A model generated the notes under the pieces. That model ran no database searches, was not told the origin of the DNA, and worked only from the letters and a program-made list of their open reading frames with translations. A stretch of 64,000 nt of DNA from Micromonospora endolithica (GTDB taxonomy: Bacteria > Actinomycetota > Actinomycetes > Mycobacteriales > Micromonosporaceae). Position 1 is the stretch's first letter. Each line of letters opens with the position of its first letter. The translations under genes and the position numbers were made by a program. Shown piece by piece: positions 1 to 6,578 of this stretch. Location of the stretch: NCBI RefSeq assembly GCF_003626595.1, contig NZ_RBAK01000006.1, positions 124,001 to 188,000 on the forward strand, written 5' to 3'.

Positions 1-2
1 GG

Positions 3-38
3 CCGTCCGGGCACCCGGTGTGCGACGGTGTGGAGTGA
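3..38 (+). CDS. Possible 3' end of an upstream gene (partial)
   Basis: An open frame enters from the left edge and stops at TGA 36-38, 15 nt before the ATG of the M16 peptidase, which fits an upstream gene in the same operon. Only 11 codons are visible, so no family can be named. M16 peptidases are often encoded in pairs, so the partner subunit is one possibility. This is inference only. Confidence 0.25.
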   Translation, partial: PSGHPVCDGVE

Positions 39-53
39 GGAAGGGAGGGCGGC

Positions 54-1352
54 ATGGTCCAGGAGAGCGCGCTGTCGGCGACGATCCGGGAGACCACGCT
101 GCCCGGCGGGCTACGGGTGATCACCGAGACCGTGCCGTCCATGTCGTCGGTGGCGCTGGGCGCCTTCGTCGATGTCGGCGCGTGCGCCGAGCCGGCCGCC
201 CTCGGTGGCCTCTCCCACTTCCTCGAACACCTGCTCTTCAAGGGCACCCCGCGGCGCGACGCCCTCCAGGTGGCGCGGGCCATCGACGCGGTGGGCGGCG
301 ACTCCAACGCGCAGGCGGGCAAGGAACTGACGTTCTTCCACGTACGGGTGCGTGACACCGAGCTGCCGGTCGCGGTCGACCTGCTGCTCGACCTGCTCAC
401 CTCGCCCCGCCTGGACGCCGGCGACGTCGAGGCGGAGCGGCGGGTCATCCTCGGCGAGCTGGCGATGCAGGAGGACGACCCGGGCACCGTGGTGCGGACG
501 CTGCTGGGCCGCGCGCTCTTCGGCGACGGCACCCTGGCCCGCCCCGCGGTGGGCACCCGTGAGTCGGTCCTGGCGATCGGCGCCGACGACGTGCGCGAGT
601 TCTACCACCGGCACTACCGGCCCGACCGGGTGCTGATCGCCGCCGCCGGCAACGTGGGCCACGACGAGTTGGTCGACCGGGTGGCCACCGCGGTGGCCGA
701 CGCCGGGTGGCAGGCCACGACCGGCGGCGCGGACACCACAACGGACGCCCGGATGCAGGACGGCGGGCCACGGGTGCGGGTGCTGCACCGACCGTGGGAG
801 CAGGCGCACGTCACACTCGGCGTGCGCGGCATGGGGCACACCGACCCCCGGCGGTACGCGATGACGGTGCTGGGCACCGCCTTCGGTGGCGGGCTGTCCT
901 CGCGGCTGTTCCAGGAGGTACGCGAGAGGCGGGGCCTGGCGTACGCCATCGGCTCGTACGCGTCGAGCTACCGGGACACCGGCACGTTCGTGCTGTTCGC
1001 GGGTTGTGCTCCCGCGAAGGTCGACGACCTGCTCGCGTGTCTCGGCGAACAGGTCGTCGACCTGAGGGCGCGCGGCCTGACCGACGACGAGCTCGACCGG
1101 GGAAAACGGCAACTGGCGGGCAAGTTCGTGCTCGGCCAGGAGGACACCTTCTCCCGCATGACCCGGATCGCGAGCAGCCGGCTCTTCACGGGCGTAGCGG
1201 AGTCGGTGTCGGACGTTCTCGACGGTATCGCCGCCGTCCGCGCGGAGGACATCGACGCGGTGGCGGCGGAGCTCTGGAACGTCGGGCGGTCGCGCCTGGC
1301 CGTCGCCGGGCCGGTGGACCCGGACCACGACTTCGCGGCGGTGTTGCCGTGA
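54..1352 (+). CDS. M16 family zinc metallopeptidase (insulinase/PqqF type)
   Basis: 432 residues, the usual size of a single-unit bacterial M16B peptidase. The inverted zinc motif HFLEH lies at residues 55-59 and the third ligand Glu sits at residue 135, exactly the classic HxxEH-x76-E spacing, so the enzyme should be catalytically competent. The second half holds the typical R-Y motif region (GLAYAIGSY, about residue 300). The ATG is preceded by a strong ribosome site (GGAAGGGAGGG). M16 enzymes cut small peptides and unfolded chains. The gene points toward three small MNR-type peptide genes on the opposite strand, so a role in leader removal or peptide maturation is a reasonable inference. 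It could instead be a housekeeping processing peptidase that merely borders the locus; actinomycetes carry such a gene next to polynucleotide phosphorylase, and what lies further left is not visible. Confidence 0.9.
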   Translation: MVQESALSATIRETTLPGGLRVITETVPSMSSVALGAFVDVGACAEPAALGGLSHFLEHLLFKGTPRRDALQVARAIDAVGGDSNAQAGKELTFFHVRVRDTELPVAVDLLLDLLTSPRLDAGDVEAERRVILGELAMQEDDPGTVVRTLLGRALFGDGTLARPAVGTRESVLAIGADDVREFYHRHYRPDRVLIAAAGNVGHDELVDRVATAVADAGWQATTGGADTTTDARMQDGGPRVRVLHRPWEQAHVTLGVRGMGHTDPRRYAMTVLGTAFGGGLSSRLFQEVRERRGLAYAIGSYASSYRDTGTFVLFAGCAPAKVDDLLACLGEQVVDLRARGLTDDELDRGKRQLAGKFVLGQEDTFSRMTRIASSRLFTGVAESVSDVLDGIAAVRAEDIDAVAAELWNVGRSRLAVAGPVDPDHDFAAVLP

Positions 1353-1615
1353 CCAGCCGGCGCGGCGCAGCGCCGGGTCACCCCACCAGCCGCGGGTCGC
1401 GGCCCCCCGGTCCGGGTGGCGGCCTGGCGGTCGTCACCCTTGCCCTCGGAGACGGCGTACGCGAAACTGAAGGTCCTCGTCGGCGCCGGGAACGCGGCCG
1501 GCGCGACGGGGGCGGTCATCGTCGGCGCGGTGGAGCGCGCCGACCGGAGCTGCCACAACTGGCCACTGTCAACACGGGCCTCTGGATCCGCGGCGACGGT
1601 CTCGATGCGGTTCAT
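968..1615 (-). CDS. Third MNR-type precursor-like peptide, probably degenerate (stop lost)
   Basis: The frame starts MNRIETVAADPE, matching the first eight residues of the precursor at 1726-2007, and has a good ribosome site (GGAGG, about 6 nt upstream). It keeps a P-x-x-T-x-P-like stretch (PTMTAP, about residue 32) and a late RQAA that matches the RQAA near the end of the 1726-2007 peptide. After about residue 78 the reading continues without a stop for over 130 more residues, antisense to the M16 peptidase gene. A TGA one base out of frame sits at 1380-1378, so a single-base slip would end the protein at the expected length. The first ~78 residues are probably real or were recently real; the tail is probably read-through. 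The frame could also be entirely non-functional. Confidence 0.4.
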   Translation of the reverse strand: MNRIETVAADPEARVDSGQLWQLRSARSTAPTMTAPVAPAAFPAPTRTFSFAYAVSEGKGDDRQAATRTGGPRPAAGGVTRRCAAPAGHGNTAAKSWSGSTGPATARRDRPTFQSSAATASMSSARTAAIPSRTSDTDSATPVKSRLLAIRVMREKVSSWPSTNLPASCRFPRSSSSSVRPRALRSTTCSPRHASRSSTFAGAQPANSTNVPVSR

Positions 1616-1667
1616 CGTGATCCTCCGTGGCGCGGACGGGCGCGGCCTGACAGCGGTTGGCGTGGCG

Positions 1668-1707
1668 GGGTTCCCGTCGGCCGGGTGGAGCCGGCCGACG
1701 GGAACCC
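1668..1707 (-). terminator. 17-bp perfect hairpin between two precursor genes
   Basis: Positions 1668-1684 pair perfectly with 1691-1707 around a 6-nt loop. The hairpin lies just after the stop of the 1726-2007 peptide and before the ribosome site of the 1615 peptide. It lacks a clear T-tract, as is common in high-GC actinomycetes. It may end or attenuate transcription so that the precursor is made in excess. Confidence 0.75.
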
Positions 1708-1725
1708 GTGATAGCCCTACCAGGG

Positions 1726-2007
1726 TCAGGAAAGCCCGCCGACGGCGGCCTGACGGGTCGCGACCAGCTCGTCGACCGGCATGTCGGCGAAGTTGCCGCG
1801 CACCCCGGTGAACGCGCCGTAGCCGGCGTCCGGTCCGTTGAACACGGCCTGCATGAACTGGTAGCCGGCGCCGACGCCGAGGATGAAGCCGGCGACGCAC
1901 GGGCAGGTCAGCGTCGGCACGGTGGCCTCCACCGACTCCAGCGGCCGCAGGTAGGTGGTGTCGGCCTCGGGCAGCAGGTTCTGGGCGACGGTCTCGATGC
2001 GGTTCAT
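1726..2007 (-). CDS. Putative RiPP precursor peptide 2 (MNR family)
   Basis: 93 residues. The N-terminal third is leader-like and polar (MNRIETVAQNLLPEAD), followed by a PTLTCPC motif at about residues 31-37 and a hydrophobic Gly-rich stretch (GFILGVGAGY, about 40-49). The C-terminal part is DELVATRQAAV. The peptide at 9454-9717 shares the start, the P-x-L-T motif, the GVGAG stretch and the (D/S)ELVxxRxxAV end, so the two are clear paralogues. Linaridin precursors carry a conserved Pro/Thr motif (PxxxTP) around the leader-core junction, which this resembles. The ATG has a strong ribosome site (GGGAGG). Codon use is normal for the window. The two Cys in TCPC could be substrates for the nearby CxxC protein; that is speculation. 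It could alternatively be a small membrane-associated protein rather than a modified peptide. Confidence 0.7.
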   Translation of the reverse strand: MNRIETVAQNLLPEADTTYLRPLESVEATVPTLTCPCVAGFILGVGAGYQFMQAVFNGPDAGYGAFTGVRGNFADMPVDELVATRQAAVGGLS

Positions 2008-2095
2008 CGTTCTACCTCCCTTAGTGGGTGTCCGGTGACATCTACGTTAGGAAGGCGAGCGGGGAGAGTCATCCCTCATATTGTGGGTTTGGATC

Positions 2096-2137
2096 GGGGC
2101 CGCCCGGGGGATGATGATCGATCCCCCGGACGGCCCC
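2096..2137 (-). terminator. Hairpin terminator after the 2146-2532 gene
   Basis: Two 7-bp stem segments separated by one mismatch (2096-2102 with 2131-2137; 2104-2110 with 2123-2129) around a 12-nt loop. It lies 9 nt after the stop of the membrane protein gene on the minus strand and ahead of the precursor 2 gene. It therefore separates the modification operon from the precursor, which must have its own promoter in 2008-2095; I could not pick out a convincing -35/-10 pair there. Confidence 0.7.
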
Positions 2138-2145
2138 GCAGGTGC

Positions 2146-2532
2146 TCAGCCGCGCGCCACCCGCGCGGCGCTGACCAGGCACACGGTGGCCGGCAGCAGG
2201 CCGACGGCCCAGGCCCAGTCCTGGTCCCGCAGCAGGTAGTAGCCCAGCAGTGCGGCCAGCAGCGCGACCCCGTACGCGTTCAGCGTGGCCGTCGCGGCGC
2301 GGGCCGGCCCGGCCTGGGCGCCGGCGCGTCGGCGCAGTGACGAGCTGACCCACGCCAGCGCGCCGACGAAGAAGATGACGCTGAAGCCGAGGACGGCCTG
2401 TACGCCCGAGGGCAGCCGCCCCGCGCCGACGAAGATGGCGACGGTCAACGCGGCCAGGGCCAGCGCACCCGCCACGTAGCGGGTCCGGGCCGAGTCGGGC
2501 TGTCCGCCGCGGGCCTCGGATCGTGCGGTCAT
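2146..2532 (-). CDS. Small four-helix membrane protein, unknown function
   Basis: 128 residues with about four hydrophobic segments (near residues 20-37, 44-63, 82-99 and 105-124) separated by short Arg-rich loops. I do not recognise a family. Its ATG overlaps the stop of the halogenase-like gene (ATGA, 2529-2532), so translation is coupled and it belongs to the RiPP-like operon, as its last gene before the 2096-2137 hairpin. A role in transport, immunity or as a membrane anchor for the modifying enzymes is possible but not shown. Confidence 0.75.
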   Translation of the reverse strand: MTARSEARGGQPDSARTRYVAGALALAALTVAIFVGAGRLPSGVQAVLGFSVIFFVGALAWVSSSLRRRAGAQAGPARAATATLNAYGVALLAALLGYYLLRDQDWAWAVGLLPATVCLVSAARVARG

Positions 2533-3818
2533 ACCCGCTCTCCGTCCGCCGCCACGACCACCGGGTCCGGGTCGGGGATGTCGAAGTAGGTCGACATCGC
2601 GGCCGTGCCGGAGATGACGGCGATGAACGCCTCCCGGGCCGATCCCAGTTGTTCGTTGAAGGCCATCATCGCCTCCGCCTGCTGGAAGTAGTCCTCCACG
2701 TCACGGTCCGGATTGTAGAAGAACCGGACATAGGACAGGAAACCGGAGATCATCTCGTGATAGCCGGCGTGGTAGCCCTCCAGCGCCCGCTCGGCCAGGT
2801 CCGGCCGCCGCAGCGCGACGTCCGCGGCCCGCGCCGCCGGGTGGGAGGCCAGGATGGACAGGCAGACCCCGCCGGAGAAGAGCGGGTCGATGAACGCGCC
2901 GGCGTCGCCCACCGCCAGCCAACCGGGCCCGGAGAACCGGTCGGTCAGGTACGACCAGTCGCGGGTGGTGCGGAACTTGTCGACCTGCTCGGCGCCGGCC
3001 AGCAGGTGCTTGAGCTGGCGGCTCTCCGCGACTCCCCGGGCGTACAGCTCGGCGATGTCGACGTCGGCGGCCCGGACCGTCTCGGTGGGGGTGACGTAGC
3101 CGACGCTCAGCGTCGGCGGCGTGGTGGCGACCGGGATCGCCCAGAACCAGCCGTCGGTGACCCGCTCGACGAGGATGTTGCCCTCCTGCCCGGCCGGCAG
3201 CTCCCCGGTGGGGGCGAAGTACGTCCAGTAGGCGAGGCTGCGCAGGTCCTCCTGCCAGTCGATGGTGGCCAGGTGCCGGGTCAGCGCCCGGGCCTGCCCG
3301 GAGGCGTCGACGACCAGCGACGCGCGCACCACCCGCGGCTCGGCTCCGTCGACGGTGTACGACACGCCGACCACCCGACCGTCCTCGATCACCGGAAGAC
3401 CGACGGTGGCCTGAAACCGGACCTCCGCGCCCAGCTCGACGGCCCGGTCCAGCAGCAGTTGGTCGAACTCGGCCCGGCGCACGTGGTACGAGTACGGGTA
3501 CGGCCCGCCCAGTTCGGCGAAGTTGACGTTCCACAGCTCGCGCTTGGCGCCCCACACCAGGCTCAACCCGTTCTTCTTGGGAAAGCCGAACGCCTCCAGG
3601 CGTTCCAGCAGCCCCAGATCCTCCATCACGCTCAACATTCCGGTGATCAGTGACTCACCGATGTGGTAGCGGGGGAAGACCTCGCGCTCCAGCACCAGCA
3701 CCCGGTGCCCGCGCTTGGCGAGCTGGCCGGCCGTGCACGAGCCGGCGGGTCCGCCGCCGACGATGACCACGTCGAAGAACTCGTCTCCGGCGGTTCCCGA
3801 TCCGATCGGCTCTGCCAT
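2529..3818 (-). CDS. FAD-dependent oxidoreductase of the flavin-dependent halogenase family
   Basis: 429 residues. The N-terminus has the FAD-binding Rossmann motif GGGPAG at residues 21-26, followed by a glutamate-ended second strand (VLVLER). The sequence GWFWAIP near residue 223 matches the W-x-W-x-I-P motif characteristic of flavin-dependent halogenases, and GDAGAFIDPLFSGG (about residues 300-313) is the second FAD-contact motif. Overall it resembles carrier-protein or free-substrate halogenases and geranylgeranyl-reductase-type oxidoreductases. Some proteins with these motifs do not halogenate, and legonaridin-type linaridin loci are reported to contain an oxidoreductase gene, so simple oxidation is an alternative. 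Ribosome site GGAG; 25 nt after the stop of the DCC gene. It probably acts on the precursor peptide; substrate and halide dependence are unknown. Confidence 0.85.
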   Translation of the reverse strand: MAEPIGSGTAGDEFFDVVIVGGGPAGSCTAGQLAKRGHRVLVLEREVFPRYHIGESLITGMLSVMEDLGLLERLEAFGFPKKNGLSLVWGAKRELWNVNFAELGGPYPYSYHVRRAEFDQLLLDRAVELGAEVRFQATVGLPVIEDGRVVGVSYTVDGAEPRVVRASLVVDASGQARALTRHLATIDWQEDLRSLAYWTYFAPTGELPAGQEGNILVERVTDGWFWAIPVATTPPTLSVGYVTPTETVRAADVDIAELYARGVAESRQLKHLLAGAEQVDKFRTTRDWSYLTDRFSGPGWLAVGDAGAFIDPLFSGGVCLSILASHPAARAADVALRRPDLAERALEGYHAGYHEMISGFLSYVRFFYNPDRDVEDYFQQAEAMMAFNEQLGSAREAFIAVISGTAAMSTYFDIPDPDPVVVAADGERV

Positions 3819-3843
3819 GGGAAGTCTCCTTCGCTCTCGGTTC

Positions 3844-4269
3844 TCAGGACTCGGGGTGGGGCGGGCGGGGGACCGCGCACGCCGCGGTGCCGCCCGGCAG
3901 CCGCATCCGGTTGTCGGCCACCAGGCGGTAGACGCCCGCGGCCAGCCAGCGGGTCGGTGGCAGGGCGAGCAGGAAGCCCACCGGCCGCCAGGCGGGCCGG
4001 CCGGTACGCAGCAGCCGGGCGAACGCCTGCGCGCCGCCGTACACCCGGCCCGAGGGTTCGACGTAGAGCACCTCGTGGTCGGCGCGGGAGGCGGTCACGC
4101 CCCAGGCCGCCAGGTCGACGGTCTGGTACGCGGCGATCGGCGTCGCCGGCCGCACCCGGCCGCTGATGTCGTTGATCGACCGGGTGCAGAAGCCGCAGTC
4201 GCCGTCGTACAGCATGATCGGCCCGGCCGGGGTGGCGGGGGCCCGGCGGGGGGACGCGTGGTCAGCCAA
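3844..4269 (-). CDS. DCC1-like thiol-disulfide oxidoreductase (DUF393)
   Basis: 141 residues. The family motif DGDCGFC is at residues 22-28, with the redox-type Cys pair C25/C28, and the family's second conserved block GGAQAFARLLR lies near residue 80. A TTG start is chosen because a perfect GGAGG lies 5 nt upstream and the gene then overlaps the LuxR stop by 8 nt; a later ATG just before the CxxC motif has no ribosome site. DCC proteins frequently sit beside HTTM/VKGC-like membrane proteins, and an HTTM-like gene is indeed present at 8422-9291. A disulfide or electron-transfer role with that protein is inferred, not shown. Confidence 0.85.
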   Translation of the reverse strand: MADHASPRRAPATPAGPIMLYDGDCGFCTRSINDISGRVRPATPIAAYQTVDLAAWGVTASRADHEVLYVEPSGRVYGGAQAFARLLRTGRPAWRPVGFLLALPPTRWLAAGVYRLVADNRMRLPGGTAACAVPRPPHPES

Positions 4270-4963
4270 CGGGACCTCCGGTGGGTTGCGGCGCCAGCGC
4301 GCCGAGCGCGCTCTGCCCCTGACACAGCAGGCCGTGCTGCTGGGCGAAGACCACGGCCTGGGTGCGGTTGCGGACCCCGAGCTTGCGCAGGATGCTCAGC
4401 ACGTGGCTGTGCACGGTCGCGGCGGAGATGAACAGCTTCTGCGCGATCTGCTTGTTGGGATGGCCCTGGGCCAGCAGGCTCAGCACGTCCAACTCACGGT
4501 CGGTCAGCGCGTACTCGGCCGTCGACTTCGAGTGGGCGCAGGCCAGCCGGCACAGGGCGGTGGCCAGGGTGGCCAGGATCGACGGCGGGACGAAGGGGTG
4601 ACCGGCGGCCACCGCGCGCACGCCGATCATCACCTCCTCCGGCGGGCTGTCGAGCAGCAGCACGCCACGGGCGCCCGCCGAGATCGCCTGTGCCACCACC
4701 CCGGCCGACTCGAAGCCGGCCACCACGATCACGCCGCCGAGCCGGCTGCGGGAGCCCGGAGCGGCCGCCAGCCGGGAGAGGTCGGTGGGGGACACCTCGA
4801 TCGGCACCAGGCCGACCGCGCCGAGGGCGCCGCGCAGGCGTGTGCACATGACGTCGACCGAGTCGACCACGACGACGTCGTGGGTCAACCGCGGTGCGCG
4901 CAGCGCGTCGATGATCCGGTCGAACGTCGTCGGGTATCCATCCAGGACGATGACGGTGGTCAC
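4262..4963 (-). CDS. LuxR-family transcriptional regulator (NarL/FixJ type)
   Basis: 233 residues from a GTG start with GGGGAGG upstream. The C-terminal 70 residues carry the LuxR helix-turn-helix: LTDRELDVL (about residue 155), the NKQIAQKLFIS turn and TVHSHVLSILRKLGV recognition helix. The N-terminal 130 residues are receiver-like in length and predicted fold, but I see no convincing acidic pocket or phospho-acceptor Asp, so it is probably an atypical or orphan receiver. It is embedded in the RiPP-like operon and is a natural candidate pathway activator; the half-site array at 9877-9904 is a possible target. The second LuxR regulator at 35744-36421 has the same architecture. Confidence 0.88.
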   Translation of the reverse strand: MTTVIVLDGYPTTFDRIIDALRAPRLTHDVVVVDSVDVMCTRLRGALGAVGLVPIEVSPTDLSRLAAAPGSRSRLGGVIVVAGFESAGVVAQAISAGARGVLLLDSPPEEVMIGVRAVAAGHPFVPPSILATLATALCRLACAHSKSTAEYALTDRELDVLSLLAQGHPNKQIAQKLFISAATVHSHVLSILRKLGVRNRTQAVVFAQQHGLLCQGQSALGALAPQPTGGPVG

Positions 4964-4989
4964 CGCGGCCTCCCCGCTGTGGGTCCAGG

Positions 4990-5541
4990 TCAGGCAATTG
5001 GGTGCCGATTGGACAGGAAGAGCATCACCGGCTCCTCGTCGACGTCCCGGCCGGACGATCGGGCGACCAGGAACTGGGTCCGCCGGGCCCCGGGGGCATG
5101 CCGCTGACTGTGCGTGATGAAGTTCAGCAACGTCAGGTAGGCCACCGAGACCTGGATGTCCTCCTTCTCCAGCGAGGGTTCCTGGGTGATCTTGATGATC
5201 TCGTTCATCGTGTCGAAGACGATCTTCTCGCCCCGACGGTTGGGGTGCCAGAACGCGTGTCGCAACGTGCGCTCGCCCGCGACCAGCACCTCCTTCCACT
5301 CGGTGACCTCGCCGTCGGCCAGCTCGTCGCGGAAGAGCAGGTGGTTGTCGTAGGTGCCCGGCTGCGGCGCGAAGAAGCGCCAGTCGGGCAGGAACACGCC
5401 GTGTGGGTCGATCCGCTCGGACAGCTTCGACCGGCGGGTCGGCTCCTGCTTGACGGCGCTGGCCACGAACCAGGTCCCGAGCACCCCGTAGAGCGCCATC
5501 CTGCGGATCGTGGCCATGCTGATCCGACTCATCTCGATCAC
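4990..5541 (-). CDS. DUF5819-like single-span membrane protein
   Basis: 183 residues from the GTG whose GTGA overlaps the stop of the alpha/beta hydrolase gene; an internal ATG at 5532 would give 180. An N-terminal hydrophobic segment (about residues 12-27) is followed by a soluble domain containing the PDWRFFAPQPG motif (about residue 50), which I associate with DUF5819-type proteins often encoded next to HTTM proteins. The remainder is mixed alpha/beta with no catalytic motif I recognise. Its position between hydrolase and regulator, in a translationally coupled chain, marks it as part of the peptide-modifying set. Family assignment is from memory of the motif and is tentative. Confidence 0.7.
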   Translation of the reverse strand: MIEMSRISMATIRRMALYGVLGTWFVASAVKQEPTRRSKLSERIDPHGVFLPDWRFFAPQPGTYDNHLLFRDELADGEVTEWKEVLVAGERTLRHAFWHPNRRGEKIVFDTMNEIIKITQEPSLEKEDIQVSVAYLTLLNFITHSQRHAPGARRTQFLVARSSGRDVDEEPVMLFLSNRHPIA

Positions 5542-6563
5542 CGATCCTTCTCGGACTGTCGGTCCGCCGGGTGCAGCGGCCGCTGCTCCCGGACCGCCTG
5601 TACGACACTTCGCACCGCGGCCACCACCCGCGCCGCCGGCTCCTGGTGGGTGACCAGCTCGATGTGCTCGACCCCGTCGACGATCTCGTGCACCGCGTCG
5701 TCGGAGAGCTGGGCCAGCTCCTCCTGCAACTGCAGGTGCACCGGGTCGCCGGTGACGGTCGCGCCGGCGGTCAGCACGTACAGCCGGCACTGCGGCGGCA
5801 GCTTCGCGTCGCGTACCTCGGCATTGACGTCGGTCTGCCACGCCACGAACTCGGCGTACGAGCCGTGCCACATCTGCCGCGTGCTGAAGGCGGCCTTCGC
5901 CGCCCGGCGCGCCGGCTCGGGCAGGCCCTCGATCCGGAAACGCCGGTCGCTGTACGGGTTCAGCCGGATCATCCCGATGGTGCTCTGCCACATCGAGTCC
6001 CGCAGGTACTGCTCCACGAACGGCAGGCCGACGCGCTGCCGCTGCGAGCGCACCAGCTCCTCCGGATGGGCGACGTCGGCGAGGACCAGGCCGGCCACCT
6101 GCTCCGGATGGCGCTCGGCGAAGTGCCGCACCAGCAGGCCGCCGTACGAGTGGGCCACCAGCACGTACGGCGGCCGGGCGCCCACCGCGTCGAGCGCGGC
6201 CGCCAGGTCGTCGGACGAACGTTCGGCGGTGCGCGGCAGCGGGCCCGGGGCGCTGCGGCCGATCCCGGCGCGATCGTAGGAGACGGTGGGTGCGAACGCG
6301 CCCACCCCGTCCTGGATCCACGCCCACAGCTCCAGCGGGGTGGCCATCCCGCTCTCGAAGACGACGGTGGGTCCGGGCTGCTCGGCCAGACCGGTGGTGT
6401 GCACCCGCAGCGTGCGGCCACCGACGTCGACGTGGCTGCCGGCGCCGGGAATCAGGCGGCGGTCCCGGCGGGTCGCCGCGGCCTGGTAGGTCGCCCCGGC
6501 GGCCAGCGCCACGGCGCTGACGCCGAGCCCCGCGGCGAGGATTCGCGGCATCATGGTGGGCAT
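5538..6563 (-). CDS. Membrane-anchored alpha/beta hydrolase
   Basis: 341 residues. A hydrophobic N-terminal anchor (about residues 8-24) precedes an alpha/beta hydrolase fold. The nucleophile elbow is AHSYGG (Ser near 140), an oxyanion region FESGMATPL occurs near residue 69, a DRAGIG segment near 97, and the candidate catalytic His lies in HIELV near residue 300. GGAGGA precedes the ATG. In linaridin loci an alpha/beta-hydrolase-like protein and a membrane protein are thought to cooperate in modification or epimerisation, so this protein together with the HTTM-like one may form a membrane modification unit; that link is inference. A peptidase or esterase role is an alternative. It lies 15 nt after the exporter gene. 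Confidence 0.85.
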   Translation of the reverse strand: MPTMMPRILAAGLGVSAVALAAGATYQAAATRRDRRLIPGAGSHVDVGGRTLRVHTTGLAEQPGPTVVFESGMATPLELWAWIQDGVGAFAPTVSYDRAGIGRSAPGPLPRTAERSSDDLAAALDAVGARPPYVLVAHSYGGLLVRHFAERHPEQVAGLVLADVAHPEELVRSQRQRVGLPFVEQYLRDSMWQSTIGMIRLNPYSDRRFRIEGLPEPARRAAKAAFSTRQMWHGSYAEFVAWQTDVNAEVRDAKLPPQCRLYVLTAGATVTGDPVHLQLQEELAQLSDDAVHEIVDGVEHIELVTHQEPAARVVAAVRSVVQAVREQRPLHPADRQSEKDR

Positions 6564-6578
6564 GGCGGTCCTCCGGTA

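Noticed and set aside
111..1328. Long minus-strand open frame antisense to the M16 gene
   Set aside because: His/Gln/Arg-rich composition and no ribosome site; typical third-position shadow of a high-GC gene.
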